Origin: Staphylococcus sp. MI 10-1553 | Lineage (GTDB): Bacteria; Bacillota; Bacilli; Staphylococcales; Staphylococcaceae | Direction: 5' to 3' | DNA: 64,000 nucleotides | Assembly: GCF_010365305.1 (NCBI RefSeq) | Contig: NZ_CP048279.1 | Span: 248,001 to 312,000, forward strand | In this document: one piece after another, positions 54,176 to 64,000 of the stretch | How positions within the stretch are numbered: the stretch's first letter is position 1 | Layout of the letters: each line of letters begins with the position of its first letter | The notes under the pieces: model-generated | What the model saw: only the letters and a program-made list of their open reading frames with translations | Databases searched by the model: none | Told to the model about the DNA's origin: nothing | Made by a program: the position numbers and the translations under genes

Positions 54176-54333
54176 GTGAACTACTCACCACTTAGCTAAA
54201 ACATAAAGGTTCTTAACGCTTGAAGTGGGAGCTTCTTGGGAATAGAGCGTACTTGTAAGTGTATTTCTTTACTAACAGAGGTTTCTCTTATTGACCAAGC
54301 TATCCCCGTAGACCCTACGGTTATCGGTCTTTT
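54176..54333 (-). ncRNA. Probable omega RNA region of IS copy 2
   Basis: The 158 bases from the tnpB stop to the right border match those of copy 1, as far as I compared them. Only the flanking guide differs: here it would be read from about 54175 downward, into the end of the aminotransferase gene. Predicted from TnpB family knowledge. Confidence 0.5.
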
Positions 54334-55476
54334 CTAAGCTAATGTTTGCATTCGTAGCCCTTCGGTCAAAATATTGATGCTCGCGTTTATATCTCGGTCA
54401 TGGTGAGCATGGCAAATAGGACAAGACCATTCTCGAATTTTGAGATTTTTCTTGCCATCATTATGTCCGCAGTCTGAACAGACTTGACTTGATGGAAACC
54501 ATTTATCAATCTTGACTATTTCATGTCCATACCAGTCAGCTTTGTATTGTAGCTTAATCACAAAGCTAGACCATGACACATCAGAAATGCTTTTAGCCAG
54601 TTTATGATTTCGCAACATACCTTTTGTGTTTAAGTCTTCAATACAGATAATATCGTGATTTTTGATAATCTCTGTACTCAACTTGTTTAGAAAGTCAGTG
54701 CGTTGATTCATTACCTTTTCATGTAGTCGTGCAACTTTCTGTTTTTGTTTCTGGTAGTTTTTGGCTTCAAAGAGATTGATACCCTTCTTTTTGGCTAACA
54801 GGGCACGTCTCGACAACTTACGTTGTTCACGTTTTAGTTTCTGTGCCATTTTCGAAGTGAACTTATTATTATCAATCTTTTGACCGTCAGAAAAAATGGC
54901 AAAATGAGTGATTCCAAGGTCAATTCCAATTGCAGAATTAGTTTTAGGAAACTCGACAACTTCTTCTTTGCACAATAAAGAAACATAGTATTTACCGCTT
55001 GAACGGCGTGATATTGTAGCTGATTTGATAATACCTTTAGGTTGTCTATGAAGCTTTATTTTAACTGATGACTTCAACTTAGGAACTTTGATGAATTTAT
55101 TATCAATCAAGGATATTGTGCCATTTTGATTATTAGTGGTATAGCTTTGAACGGGATTCTTCTTACTTTTGAACCGAGGAAATCCAACAGATTTATCTCT
55201 AAAGAAATTCTTATATGCCTTGTCTAAATTGAGTTGTGCATTAGCCAAGGCAAGGCTATCTACTTCCTTCAAAAATGGAAATTCATTCTTATATTTAGCT
55301 GGTGTCGGGAACTTCATTTTTTTAGAAGAAACATTCTTAGTTTCTTCATAAGCTTTCATTCGATCATCAAGCATTAGATTGTAGACCTTACGGACACAAC
55401 CGAAAGACTTAGCGAAGAAAATTTTTTGTTCTTCAGTTGGATAGATTCTAAATTTATATGCTTTGAGTCGTTCCAT
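54334..55476 (-). CDS. tnpB: TnpB RNA-guided nuclease of IS copy 2
   Basis: A 380-residue TnpB, the same as that of copy 1 except His318 in place of Arg in [11 protein letters not shown]. The RuvC residues Asp186, Glu280 and Asp362 and the zinc ribbon are intact. Residue 318 lies between the second and third catalytic residues, so the change might matter, but nothing shows this. An AGAGGTG site precedes the start, in the gap after tnpA. Confidence 0.9.
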   Translation of the reverse strand: MERLKAYKFRIYPTEEQKIFFAKSFGCVRKVYNLMLDDRMKAYEETKNVSSKKMKFPTPAKYKNEFPFLKEVDSLALANAQLNLDKAYKNFFRDKSVGFPRFKSKKNPVQSYTTNNQNGTISLIDNKFIKVPKLKSSVKIKLHRQPKGIIKSATISRRSSGKYYVSLLCKEEVVEFPKTNSAIGIDLGITHFAIFSDGQKIDNNKFTSKMAQKLKREQRKLSRRALLAKKKGINLFEAKNYQKQKQKVARLHEKVMNQRTDFLNKLSTEIIKNHDIICIEDLNTKGMLRNHKLAKSISDVSWSSFVIKLQYKADWYGHEIVKIDKWFPSSQVCSDCGHNDGKKNLKIREWSCPICHAHHDRDINASINILTEGLRMQTLA

Positions 55477-55491
55477 AAGCTACGCACCTCT

Positions 55492-55896
55492 CTATTTATG
55501 ATTATAACCTTGATTCTGAATATATTTTTTTATAACGTCAATTGGTGCGCCACCAGTTGTCAAAAGGCAAAAACTTCTAGACCAAAACATTTCTTTCCAA
55601 AGAAACTGTCTTACTTTTGGAAAGTCGCGTTTTATCAAACGCGAACTGGCACTTTTATAGGCATTGATAAATTTTGTCAATTCTGTTTTTGGTTGTGCTT
55701 TGAACATAATATGAACATGGTCTTTATCCTGATTCCACTCAACTAGAGTAATATGATAAGACGCTGCAATTCGTACAAAAGTTGTTTTAGCAAATTCAGA
55801 AATTTTATCATCAATCACATGTCTACGGTATTTAGTAACCAACACAAGATGATAATAGAGAAGAAACACCGAATGATTATTAGTATCTAATTTCAT
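55492..55896 (-). CDS. tnpA: TnpA Y1 transposase (HUH single-strand transposase)
   Basis: A 134-residue Y1 transposase. His60 and His62 in KDHVHIMFK form the HUH metal site, and Tyr125 in VIKKYIQNQG is the nucleophile. The length is normal for IS200/IS605 TnpA, which moves single-stranded circles through hairpin ends. It looks fully intact. The N-terminal YYHLVLVTKYRRHV is typical. Confidence 0.92.
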   Translation of the reverse strand: MKLDTNNHSVFLLYYHLVLVTKYRRHVIDDKISEFAKTTFVRIAASYHITLVEWNQDKDHVHIMFKAQPKTELTKFINAYKSASSRLIKRDFPKVRQFLWKEMFWSRSFCLLTTGGAPIDVIKKYIQNQGYNHK

Positions 55897-56090
55897 GTTA
55901 TATCAACTCACTTCTTATATAGACTGATTATAACATAGAACAAAATAAAAAGGCGATGAGCCTTGCGTGTCGGTTTTCGAGTTACCAACGGTAACCCTCA
56001 TACCGAACGGCATTCATCACCCACCTATAGAGGATGGGAGACTTCTGCCTGAATTAAGTTAAAAGGCAAGAAGACGAACGAAGTGATAGG

Positions 56091-56560
56091 ATGAATAAGC
56101 GAACGACACGTCAATAAATCGAAGCGGGAGACATTTCAGTAGGTATCGAATTAGGTTCGACGCGCATTAAAACAGTCGCCATTGATTCGATGACACGCAC
56201 GATTGCAACTGGGCATTATGAATGGGAACAACAACTGACTGACGGATATTGGTCCTATGATTTAGATGAAGTTTGGCAAGGGATTCGAGAGAGTTTTCGT
56301 TTGATGAACCGGGAAATAAAAGTGACGTATGGGGTGGAATTCACGCACATTGCAAGTTTAGGGATTAGTGGGATGATGCACGGTTATTTAGCATTTGATG
56401 CACAAGAAAGACTGCTTGTCCCTTTTCGGACGTGGCGTAATAATACAGCACGTGAAGCCGGAGAACAGTTACGAGAAGCATTTCAGTTAAATATTCCTGA
56501 GCGTTGGAGTATTGTGCATTATTATGAAAGTGTATCAAGACAAGAAGAAACTCGTTTCAA
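56091..56560 (+). pseudogene. FGGY-family carbohydrate kinase, N-terminal fragment
   Basis: From an ATG at 56091 the frame reads MNKRTTRQ, a TAA stop, then IEAGDISVGIELGSTRIKTV, the phosphate-loop start of FGGY kinases, and continues with SLGISGMMHGYLAFDAQERL and PFRTWRNNTAREAG. The homology stops near 56560 and only about a third of a normal FGGY kinase (500 or more residues) is present. A nonsense codon at the front and loss of the rest mark it as dead. IS copy 2 lies 27 bp upstream and a foreign-looking segment replaces the 3' part. Confidence 0.75.
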
Positions 56561-56630
56561 AAACCCCCTCAAAAAAGATGCTCTTTTCTCTTTTCAATAT
56601 ATATATTATTATGGCTGGACTGCGCCTTGC

Positions 56631-56894
56631 CTAATAAATACTTTTTCTGTGTCCAATAGACAAAGCAAGTATTATCAGTTCACTATCTTGTATATCACAG
56701 ATAATTCGATAATCACCCACTCTATACCGCCATTCTCTGCTTCGGTTTGCCGTAAGTCCTTTGCCCTTTATTCTTGGGTTTTCACAGTTTTCCAAATTGT
56801 TCGCTATCCAAGTCAAAATCAGCTTTTGTCTGCCTTTGTCAAGCTTGCTTAATTGTTTTAATACCTTATCACTATACTGTAACGTGTACATCAT
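56631..56894 (-). CDS. RelE-family toxin
   Basis: An 87-residue basic protein of the RelE/ParE superfamily. YSDKVLKQLSKLDKGRQKLI is the N-terminal helix pair, and GLTANRSREWRYRVGDYRII followed by LALSIGHRKSIY is the catalytic sheet with the expected basic residues. Proteins of this group cut mRNA on the ribosome. The start overlaps the antitoxin stop by 4 bp (ATGA), as is usual for these pairs. Confidence 0.88.
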   Translation of the reverse strand: MMYTLQYSDKVLKQLSKLDKGRQKLILTWIANNLENCENPRIKGKGLTANRSREWRYRVGDYRIICDIQDSELIILALSIGHRKSIY

Positions 56895-57112
56895 TCAATA
56901 CCTAACAGTCTACATACCTCTGCGTGAGAATAGATGACTGGGTTCTTGTTGTATTCTTCTAAAGACTCACGATATACGGCAAGGTCATATTCACCTTCGA
57001 TTTTTTCAAAAACAGCATTTCTAAACAGTTCGGACAGCGTCATATTGTTTGTTTTTGCATAAGACTTAAATAATTGCTCATCTTGAGTGTTTAATCTTAC
57101 TGAAATAGCCAT
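56891..57112 (-). CDS. RelB/DinJ-type ribbon-helix-helix antitoxin
   Basis: A 73-residue protein. MAISVRLNTQDEQLFKSYAK and MTLSELFRNAVFEKIEGEYD form a ribbon-helix-helix DNA-binding domain, and the C-terminal part (ESLEEYNKNPVIYSHAEVCR) would wrap the toxin. The ATG at 57112 follows AAGGAGC. It comes first in the operon and probably represses it. The pair lies in the segment that replaced the end of the FGGY kinase gene. Confidence 0.85.
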   Translation of the reverse strand: MAISVRLNTQDEQLFKSYAKTNNMTLSELFRNAVFEKIEGEYDLAVYRESLEEYNKNPVIYSHAEVCRLLGIE

Positions 57113-57191
57113 AGTAATCGCTCCTTTCTTTGTGTAATACATTGTAATACATTTTTATAAAAACTTCAATCCTTCTTTTCAATGCCCTTAT

Positions 57192-57707
57192 TTGACGTTT
57201 CAATGCGTTTTAAGCGCTTATAAGCCTTTTTTATTTGAACACTCTTATACTTTAACGGTAAGTATCATTTTCAATGCGATTTTTACTTTTTTAATCACTG
57301 TGATAATGGGCTTATATATGATTCGAAAGTTGATATTGACATTTGGTGACAGTAAAAAAACATACATTTTTGGAGCGATGGGAGGCATTCTGATATTTGG
57401 TTTAATCGTATTGAGCACATTTTTAGCACATCATTTTCCATTGTATAAGATTGTTACTTTGAATCAACAGGAAAGTAATATTGTAGGCATTGTCTTGCTC
57501 ATGCTGGTTACGATGATTTGTTATATATTAAAACAAAAAATCTATGCACTCATTTTATTTTTAGTATGTCTACCTAATATGATTGCTCTAGTCATGACAC
57601 AAAATGGATCACGAACGGATTATCTCATTATTTCGTTATCGTTATTTATCGTCCTCAATATTGCTTTTATCGTCTATGCCTTCCAAACGTCCGTTTTTTT
57701 CCTCTAA
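57192..57707 (+). CDS. Hypothetical multi-spanning membrane protein, possibly truncated
   Basis: A frame of 171 codons with about five hydrophobic helices (for instance FNAIFTFLITVIMGLYMIRK and FGAMGGILIFGLIVLSTFLA). It starts with TTG and I see no good ribosome site; an internal ATG near 57306 is another option. No family recognised. It lies in the replaced segment and diverges from the antitoxin gene, so it may be a passenger gene that lost its 5' end. Confidence 0.45.
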   Translation: MTFQCVLSAYKPFLFEHSYTLTVSIIFNAIFTFLITVIMGLYMIRKLILTFGDSKKTYIFGAMGGILIFGLIVLSTFLAHHFPLYKIVTLNQQESNIVGIVLLMLVTMICYILKQKIYALILFLVCLPNMIALVMTQNGSRTDYLIISLSLFIVLNIAFIVYAFQTSVFFL

Positions 57708-57765
57708 AACGTGTTATACGGCTTCTATGACGTTTCTACGACGTTCTAGCACGTAATATCTTAAC

Positions 57766-57965
57766 TCATCTTTCTACTAGCTCAGTTTTCATAGTTTGAA
57801 GTTCTACTTCCTGCAGCTCATTTCCCTTTTGCAACTTTTTTATTAACGCTTCATTTGAGATTACAATGTTTTTGTATCGTTTTAAAGAACGCTTTCGTAT
57901 ATATTGCGTAACTGTTAAATTTTCTTTATCAAAAGCCGAAAATACTCGCGACTTTATGTATGAAT
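57766..57965 (-). pseudogene. Orphan C-terminal fragment (unknown protein)
   Basis: A minus-strand frame (SRVFSAFDKENLTVTQYIRK through LQKGNELQEVELQTMKTELV) has a charged, helical, protein-like composition and a normal stop. Toward its N terminus it runs into DNA that belongs to the FlaR-like fragment on the other strand, so its beginning has been lost at a junction near 57960-57972. I do not recognise the parent protein. Confidence 0.35.
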
Positions 57966-57971
57966 ATTGGT

Positions 57972-58271
57972 ACAGCACTTCAAATTCCAACGTATCATTT
58001 AGATCGCTATGCATGGGAAGATGGAGAACTTGTACCGGCAGAAGTGTTGCAACGTCATGTCACTGAAATTGTGAAGACTGAGACATGGTTAATGGATGGC
58101 ACGTATAAAGAGGCGTTAGACGAAGGGTTAGCACGCGTAGACTTATTGATTTGGCTTAGCGACTCACGTTGGCGATGTATATTATGGGTGATACGCCGCT
58201 ATGTGATGGGCAAAGTTCGCTCTCAAGCTGGAGACAATCCAGACATCATCAGTCATGAGAGGTTGAAATGA
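57972..58271 (+). pseudogene. FlaR-like P-loop kinase, lacking its N terminus
   Basis: ALQIPTYHLDRYAWEDGELV, then ETWLMDGTYKEALDEGLARV and DLLIWLSDSRWRC, match topology-modulation (FlaR-like) nucleotide kinases. The P-loop (GxxGxGKT), normally in the first 15 residues, is absent because the homology begins at a junction near 57972. Without it the protein cannot bind ATP. The lost front was probably replaced by the same event that removed the end of the FGGY kinase. Confidence 0.65.
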
Positions 58272-58374
58272 TGACGTCAATACTTAATTTCAAGTGTTGG
58301 CGTTTTTCTTTTGTGCTTTTTTGATAATGATGACAAGCGCATCGTCAAGTTGTTCATATTGCAATTGCGATTAA

Positions 58375-60866
<2,492 letters not shown>

Positions 60867-60891
60867 ACATATATTTGATTAACGACATATT

Positions 60892-60930
60892 ATAGGGGCT
60901 AGGAGACCATGGAGTTTTCCTAGCCCCTAT
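60892..60930 (+). terminator. Strong hairpin after the flavoprotein/permease pair
   Basis: ATAGGGGCTAGGA and TCCTAGCCCCTAT form a 13-bp perfect stem around a 13-base loop. No T-run follows on the plus strand, so it may act as an inefficient terminator or mRNA stabiliser. Confidence 0.55.
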
Positions 60931-61021
60931 TCCTACGATTTGTCATTTTTCAATATTGAAATCAGGCTTAAACAGTAAAAATTTAGGGAAGATATAACCA
61001 ACACACCCCCTGGAGGTGCCT

Positions 61022-62071
61022 ATGTTTTTAGCATGGAATGAAATCAAACGTAATCAACTCAAATTCAGTCTCATCATCGGGGTACTCCTCCTCATCAGCT
61101 ACCTATTATTTTTACTATCTGGACTGGCGAGAGGGCTCATCAATATGAACACGGAAGGCATCAATCGTTGGGATGTAGATGCGATTGTGTTAAACAAAGA
61201 TGCCAATCAAACGGTTCAACAATCAAGCTTTGACACAGTGCTTGTAAAGGATAATTTTGATAAACAAGCCACATTGAAACAGACAGCGGTCATTGTCTCC
61301 AACGGCAAAATTGAAGAAAACGCATTGCTGTATGGTACGCAAAAGGATGCATTTATTGTCCCTAAATTGACAGATGGACGGGCGTTTACTGCAGGTAATG
61401 AAGTCATCGCGGATGGCACATTGAAAGAAAAAGGGTTCAAGCTTGGGGATACGTTATCACTCTCTCAATCAGATGAATCACTCAAAATAGTAGGGTTTAC
61501 TGAATCGGCGAAATACAATGCTTCTCCTGTACTCTTTGGTAATAATCAAACGATTGAAAAGGTGAATCCGCTGTTAACTCAGGACAAAACCAACGCCGTC
61601 GTTGTGAAAGATAGTGATTGGCAAAATCAAAAACTAGACAAGTCACTTGAAGCGATTGATATTGATACGTTCATTGAAAATCTGCCAGGCTATCAAGCGC
61701 AAAACTTAACGTTAAACTTTATGATTGGCTTTTTATTTATCATTTCGGCTACGGTCATCGGTGTATTTTTATATGTCATCACATTACAAAAGACGCATCT
61801 GTTTGGTGTATTGAAAGCACAAGGATTTACAAATGGAGATTTAGTGAAAATCGTATTATCTCAAACGTTTGTATTAGCGCTCATTGGTACAGTCAGTGGC
61901 TTAATTTTAACACTCATGACAGGCGCATTTTTACCTTCTGCTGTACCGATTAAGTTTGATATATTGACACTTATCATTTTTGGCATTGTCCTCATTTTAG
62001 TGTCATTATTGGGCAGTCTATTTTCAATTGTCACAATACGTAAAATTGATCCACTTAAGGCAATCGGTTAG
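61022..62071 (+). CDS. ABC transporter permease, FtsX/MacB-like
   Basis: A 349-residue protein with one N-terminal helix (IIGVLLLISYLLFLLSGLAR), a large outside domain and three C-terminal helices with the FtsX-like pattern (GVFLYVITLQKTHLFGVLKA, then LSQTFVLALIGTVSGLI, ending TIRKIDPLKAIG). This layout belongs to permeases of the HrtB/DevC type that expel heme, peptides or drugs. The ATG at 61022 follows TGGAGGTG. It is paired with the ATPase gene 12 bp downstream. Confidence 0.85.
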   Translation: MFLAWNEIKRNQLKFSLIIGVLLLISYLLFLLSGLARGLINMNTEGINRWDVDAIVLNKDANQTVQQSSFDTVLVKDNFDKQATLKQTAVIVSNGKIEENALLYGTQKDAFIVPKLTDGRAFTAGNEVIADGTLKEKGFKLGDTLSLSQSDESLKIVGFTESAKYNASPVLFGNNQTIEKVNPLLTQDKTNAVVVKDSDWQNQKLDKSLEAIDIDTFIENLPGYQAQNLTLNFMIGFLFIISATVIGVFLYVITLQKTHLFGVLKAQGFTNGDLVKIVLSQTFVLALIGTVSGLILTLMTGAFLPSAVPIKFDILTLIIFGIVLILVSLLGSLFSIVTIRKIDPLKAIG

Positions 62072-62083
62072 GAGGTATGAAGC

Positions 62084-62752
62084 ATGTTGAAATTTCAAAA
62101 TGTCACGAAATCATTTCAAGATGGTCAGCAAGTCATTGAAGCGGTAAAGCCAACAACATTACAGTTTGAACAAGGGGAACTCATCGCAATTGTAGGGCCA
62201 TCTGGTTCAGGGAAAAGTACATTTTTAACGATGGCAGGTGCACTCCAAACACCGACATCAGGCGACATTACGATTGGTGCACAACAAATCACAAATCTAA
62301 GTCAAAAAGCATTGGCACGTGTCCGTATGCAACAAATTGGCTTTATATTACAAACGTCAAATTTAGTGCCATTTTTAACAGTTAAACAACAATTTCAGCT
62401 CTTAAAAAAGCGAAAAAGGGATGTTTTGGCACAACAAGACTTTGATGCATTAATCCAACAATTAGGGTTAGACAGTATCATGAATCAATTACCAAGTGAA
62501 ATATCAGGCGGGCAAAAGCAACGTGTCGCGATAGCCAAAGCGATTTACACGAAGCCGGACATCATTTTAGCAGATGAACCGACCGCTGCATTAGATACGG
62601 AAAACGCGATGGCCGTGATGGAAATTTTGAAAAACCAATCTAAACGTCGCAACAAAATGTGTATGATTGTGACACATGATGAACGACTCACTGCATATTG
62701 TGACAAAGTATTCGAAATGAAAGATGGCGTGCTTACTGAAAAAGCAAAATAA
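62084..62752 (+). CDS. ABC transporter ATP-binding protein
   Basis: A 222-residue ATPase of the LolD/MacB type. GPSGSGKST is the Walker A loop, SGGQKQRVAIAKAI the signature, ILADEPTAALD the Walker B, and VTHDER the H-loop. It powers the permease encoded just before it. TAGGAGG precedes the ATG. Confidence 0.92.
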   Translation: MLKFQNVTKSFQDGQQVIEAVKPTTLQFEQGELIAIVGPSGSGKSTFLTMAGALQTPTSGDITIGAQQITNLSQKALARVRMQQIGFILQTSNLVPFLTVKQQFQLLKKRKRDVLAQQDFDALIQQLGLDSIMNQLPSEISGGQKQRVAIAKAIYTKPDIILADEPTAALDTENAMAVMEILKNQSKRRNKMCMIVTHDERLTAYCDKVFEMKDGVLTEKAK

Positions 62753-62786
62753 AATTTTTGAAGCATTAGATTTCCTATTTTGAGAC

Positions 62787-62806
62787 AGTTGCGATTTAAT
62801 GCAACT
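62787..62806. promoter_or_regulatory. Inverted repeat in the hypR promoter (possible operator)
   Basis: AGTTGC (62787-62792) and GCAACT (62801-62806) are inverted copies with an 8-base spacer. They lie next to a TATAAT box (62806-62811), and a second symmetric element, CTATAAT-N7-ATTATAG, overlaps that box. Rrf2 regulators usually repress their own operon, so one of these palindromes may be the operator. Confidence 0.45.
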
Positions 62807-62835
62807 ATAATCATTACAATTATAGAGGTGCAATG

Positions 62836-63258
62836 ATGAACCTTGAATTTAATATTGCCGTGCACGTACTCGCATTTTTAAATCAACATCACGGAGAAGT
62901 ATTTAATAGCCAAGCACTTGCAGGAAATGTCTGTGTCAATCCTGTGCAATTAAGACGTGTGATGTCAAAGTTGCAACAAGAAGTTTATGTTAAAGTGGTG
63001 CGTGGTCAAAAAGGGGGCTATCTCACTACGGAAGATGGACCAGCGATTAAGTTAGAAGCACTTTTTCGTTTGTTCAATCGCCCTGAGAACTATGGTTGCT
63101 TATTTACAGGACATCCTTCAATTCACTGTGAAATCTCACAAAAAATCGAACAAGTTATGTATGGCCACTATTTAACTGAACAAGAAATCATTGCAAACTA
63201 TTACCAACATCAAACGATAGGTGATATTTTGAACCAAATTAGAGAGGTGAAAGCATAA
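62836..63258 (+). CDS. hypR: Rrf2-family redox regulator (HypR-like)
   Basis: A 140-residue winged-helix regulator of the Rrf2 family. NPVQLRRVMSKLQQEVYVKV is the recognition region, and VVRGQKGGYLT the wing. Cys33, Cys88 and Cys98 are present; S. aureus HypR, which senses hypochlorite by thiol oxidation, also relies on Cys33. It is followed at once by a MerA-like flavin disulfide reductase gene, the same pairing as in the S. aureus hypR-merA operon. The second of two ATG codons fits the AGAGGTG spacing better. Confidence 0.82.
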   Translation: MNLEFNIAVHVLAFLNQHHGEVFNSQALAGNVCVNPVQLRRVMSKLQQEVYVKVVRGQKGGYLTTEDGPAIKLEALFRLFNRPENYGCLFTGHPSIHCEISQKIEQVMYGHYLTEQEIIANYYQHQTIGDILNQIREVKA

Positions 63259-64000
63259 ATGGAAAAATACGATTTAATTGTTGTCGGATTTGGTAAAGCA
63301 GGGAAAACGTTGGCGAAATTTGCAGCCCAACAAGGTAAGAAAGTAGCAGTGATTGAAAAATCTGCTGAAATGTATGGGGGCACATGTATCAACATCGGTT
63401 GTATTCCATCAAAAGTATTAGTTCACGATGGGATTGAAGCGGCATCATTTAACGACGCAATGCAACGTAAACGCGATGTGGTCAGTGCATTAAACCACAA
63501 AAACTATCACAATCTTGCGGATGAAGACACAGTAGACGTCATTAATATGACAGCATCATTCAAATCTGCATATGAAATCGTCTTATTGAATGCACAAGGT
63601 GAAACAGTCAAAACGATTGAAGGTACAAATATTGTCATTAATACAGGTGCGAAGTCGGTCATTCCAAACATTAAAGGTGTCGATACATCGCAACGTGTCT
63701 ATGATTCAAAAGCGATTATGGATTTAACGCAACAACCGAAACGTTTAGTGATTGTCGGTGGCGGCTATATCGCGCTTGAATTTGCATCAATTTTTGCGAA
63801 TTTCGGTACAGAAGTCACTGTATTAGAACGCGCGGATCAAATCTTAAAAAAAGAAGATGAAGCGATTGCGAAACAAGTGACAGAAGATCTAACACAAAAA
63901 GGCATTCAATTCGTTTATCATGCTGAAACTGAAGCGATTCAAGATGAAGCAGATGTGACAAAAGTGGTGACAAGTCAAGGGACATTTGAAGCGGATGCTG
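63259..64000 (+). CDS. merA: MerA-like flavin disulfide reductase (3' end outside window)
   Basis: The first 247 residues of a pyridine nucleotide-disulfide oxidoreductase. VVGFGKAGKTLAKFAAQQG is the FAD loop, GGTCINIGCIPSK the redox-active pair (Cys43 and Cys48), and VIVGGGYIALEFASIFANFG the NADPH loop. In S. aureus the HypR-controlled MerA protects against HOCl and allicin. The name recalls mercuric reductase but no mercury-specific C-terminal cysteines can be judged here, as the gene runs beyond the window. Confidence 0.88.
   Translation, partial: MEKYDLIVVGFGKAGKTLAKFAAQQGKKVAVIEKSAEMYGGTCINIGCIPSKVLVHDGIEAASFNDAMQRKRDVVSALNHKNYHNLADEDTVDVINMTASFKSAYEIVLLNAQGETVKTIEGTNIVINTGAKSVIPNIKGVDTSQRVYDSKAIMDLTQQPKRLVIVGGGYIALEFASIFANFGTEVTVLERADQILKKEDEAIAKQVTEDLTQKGIQFVYHAETEAIQDEADVTKVVTSQGTFEADA

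Larger units (their letters stand above)
54176..56063 (-). mobile_element. IS200/IS605-family element, copy 2 (complete, tnpA and tnpB)
   Basis: A 1888-bp element with the same ends as copy 1. It carries tnpA and tnpB in the same direction, 15 bp apart. Its right end lies 7 bp after the aminotransferase stop codon, and its left end lies 27 bp before the start of a broken FGGY kinase gene. It is the only copy with a transposase here and could move copy 1 in trans. Confidence 0.88.

Overview
The window is low-GC Firmicutes DNA and most likely comes from a Staphylococcus, probably the S. intermedius/pseudintermedius group. Reasons: a YSIRK/LPXTG surface protein, staphylococcal type I toxin loci, a SadA-type aromatic amino acid decarboxylase, a HypR/MerA pair, a bioD-bioA-bioF-bioW order, and strong AGGAGG ribosome sites throughout. 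The species is inferred from memory of gene content, not from a search. I found no rRNA, tRNA, CRISPR array or prophage.

Layout. 0-3.4 kb: a K+/H+ antiporter regulator (with the first codons of its partner) diverges from a Fe-S protein and a quinone ring-cleaving dioxygenase, followed by an MFS exporter. 3.7-4.1 kb: a small minus-strand unit that may encode two cationic, Trp-containing peptides. 4.3-18.7 kb: the centrepiece, a divergent locus with a cell-wall-anchored GH101 endo-alpha-N-acetylgalactosaminidase on one side and gntR-agaS-lacC-lacD-bgaC-PTS(IIB-IIC-IID-IIA)-nagA on the other. Together these could release Gal-beta-1,3-GalNAc from mucin-type O-glycans, import it, split it and take both sugars into the tagatose-6-phosphate pathway. 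Two identical 12-bp palindromes and cre-like sites lie in the shared control region.

18.9-19.5 kb and 50.6-51.1 kb hold type I toxin/antisense-RNA modules, each with a decayed second copy. 19.6-30.5 kb: yceI, ptsG behind a GlcT-type antiterminator, an unusual lactate/malate dehydrogenase homologue behind a Rex box with a YjiH permease and a frameshifted IclR regulator, an XRE/DUF3169 pair, a zinc alcohol dehydrogenase and lactate permease. 30.8-34.8 kb: a biotin operon behind a BirA operator. 35-49 kb: DoxX, azoreductase, a broken CPBP protease, an efflux/isochorismatase/TetR cluster, Lrp plus SadA, a small heat-shock protein with a CtsR box, a bacillithiol-transferase-like protein and catalase. 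49.4-54.2 kb: a PH-domain protein, Dps, the second toxin locus, a sodium:solute symporter and an aminotransferase.

Two IS200/IS605 elements carry nearly identical tnpB genes (35.9-37.3 and 54.2-56.1 kb). The first lacks tnpA through a 487-bp deletion. Next to the second lies a scar: a broken FGGY kinase, a RelBE-type module, orphan fragments and a headless FlaR-like kinase. The window ends with a flavoprotein/FeoB-like permease pair, an ABC exporter, and the HypR/MerA hypochlorite-response pair, whose second gene runs off the edge.
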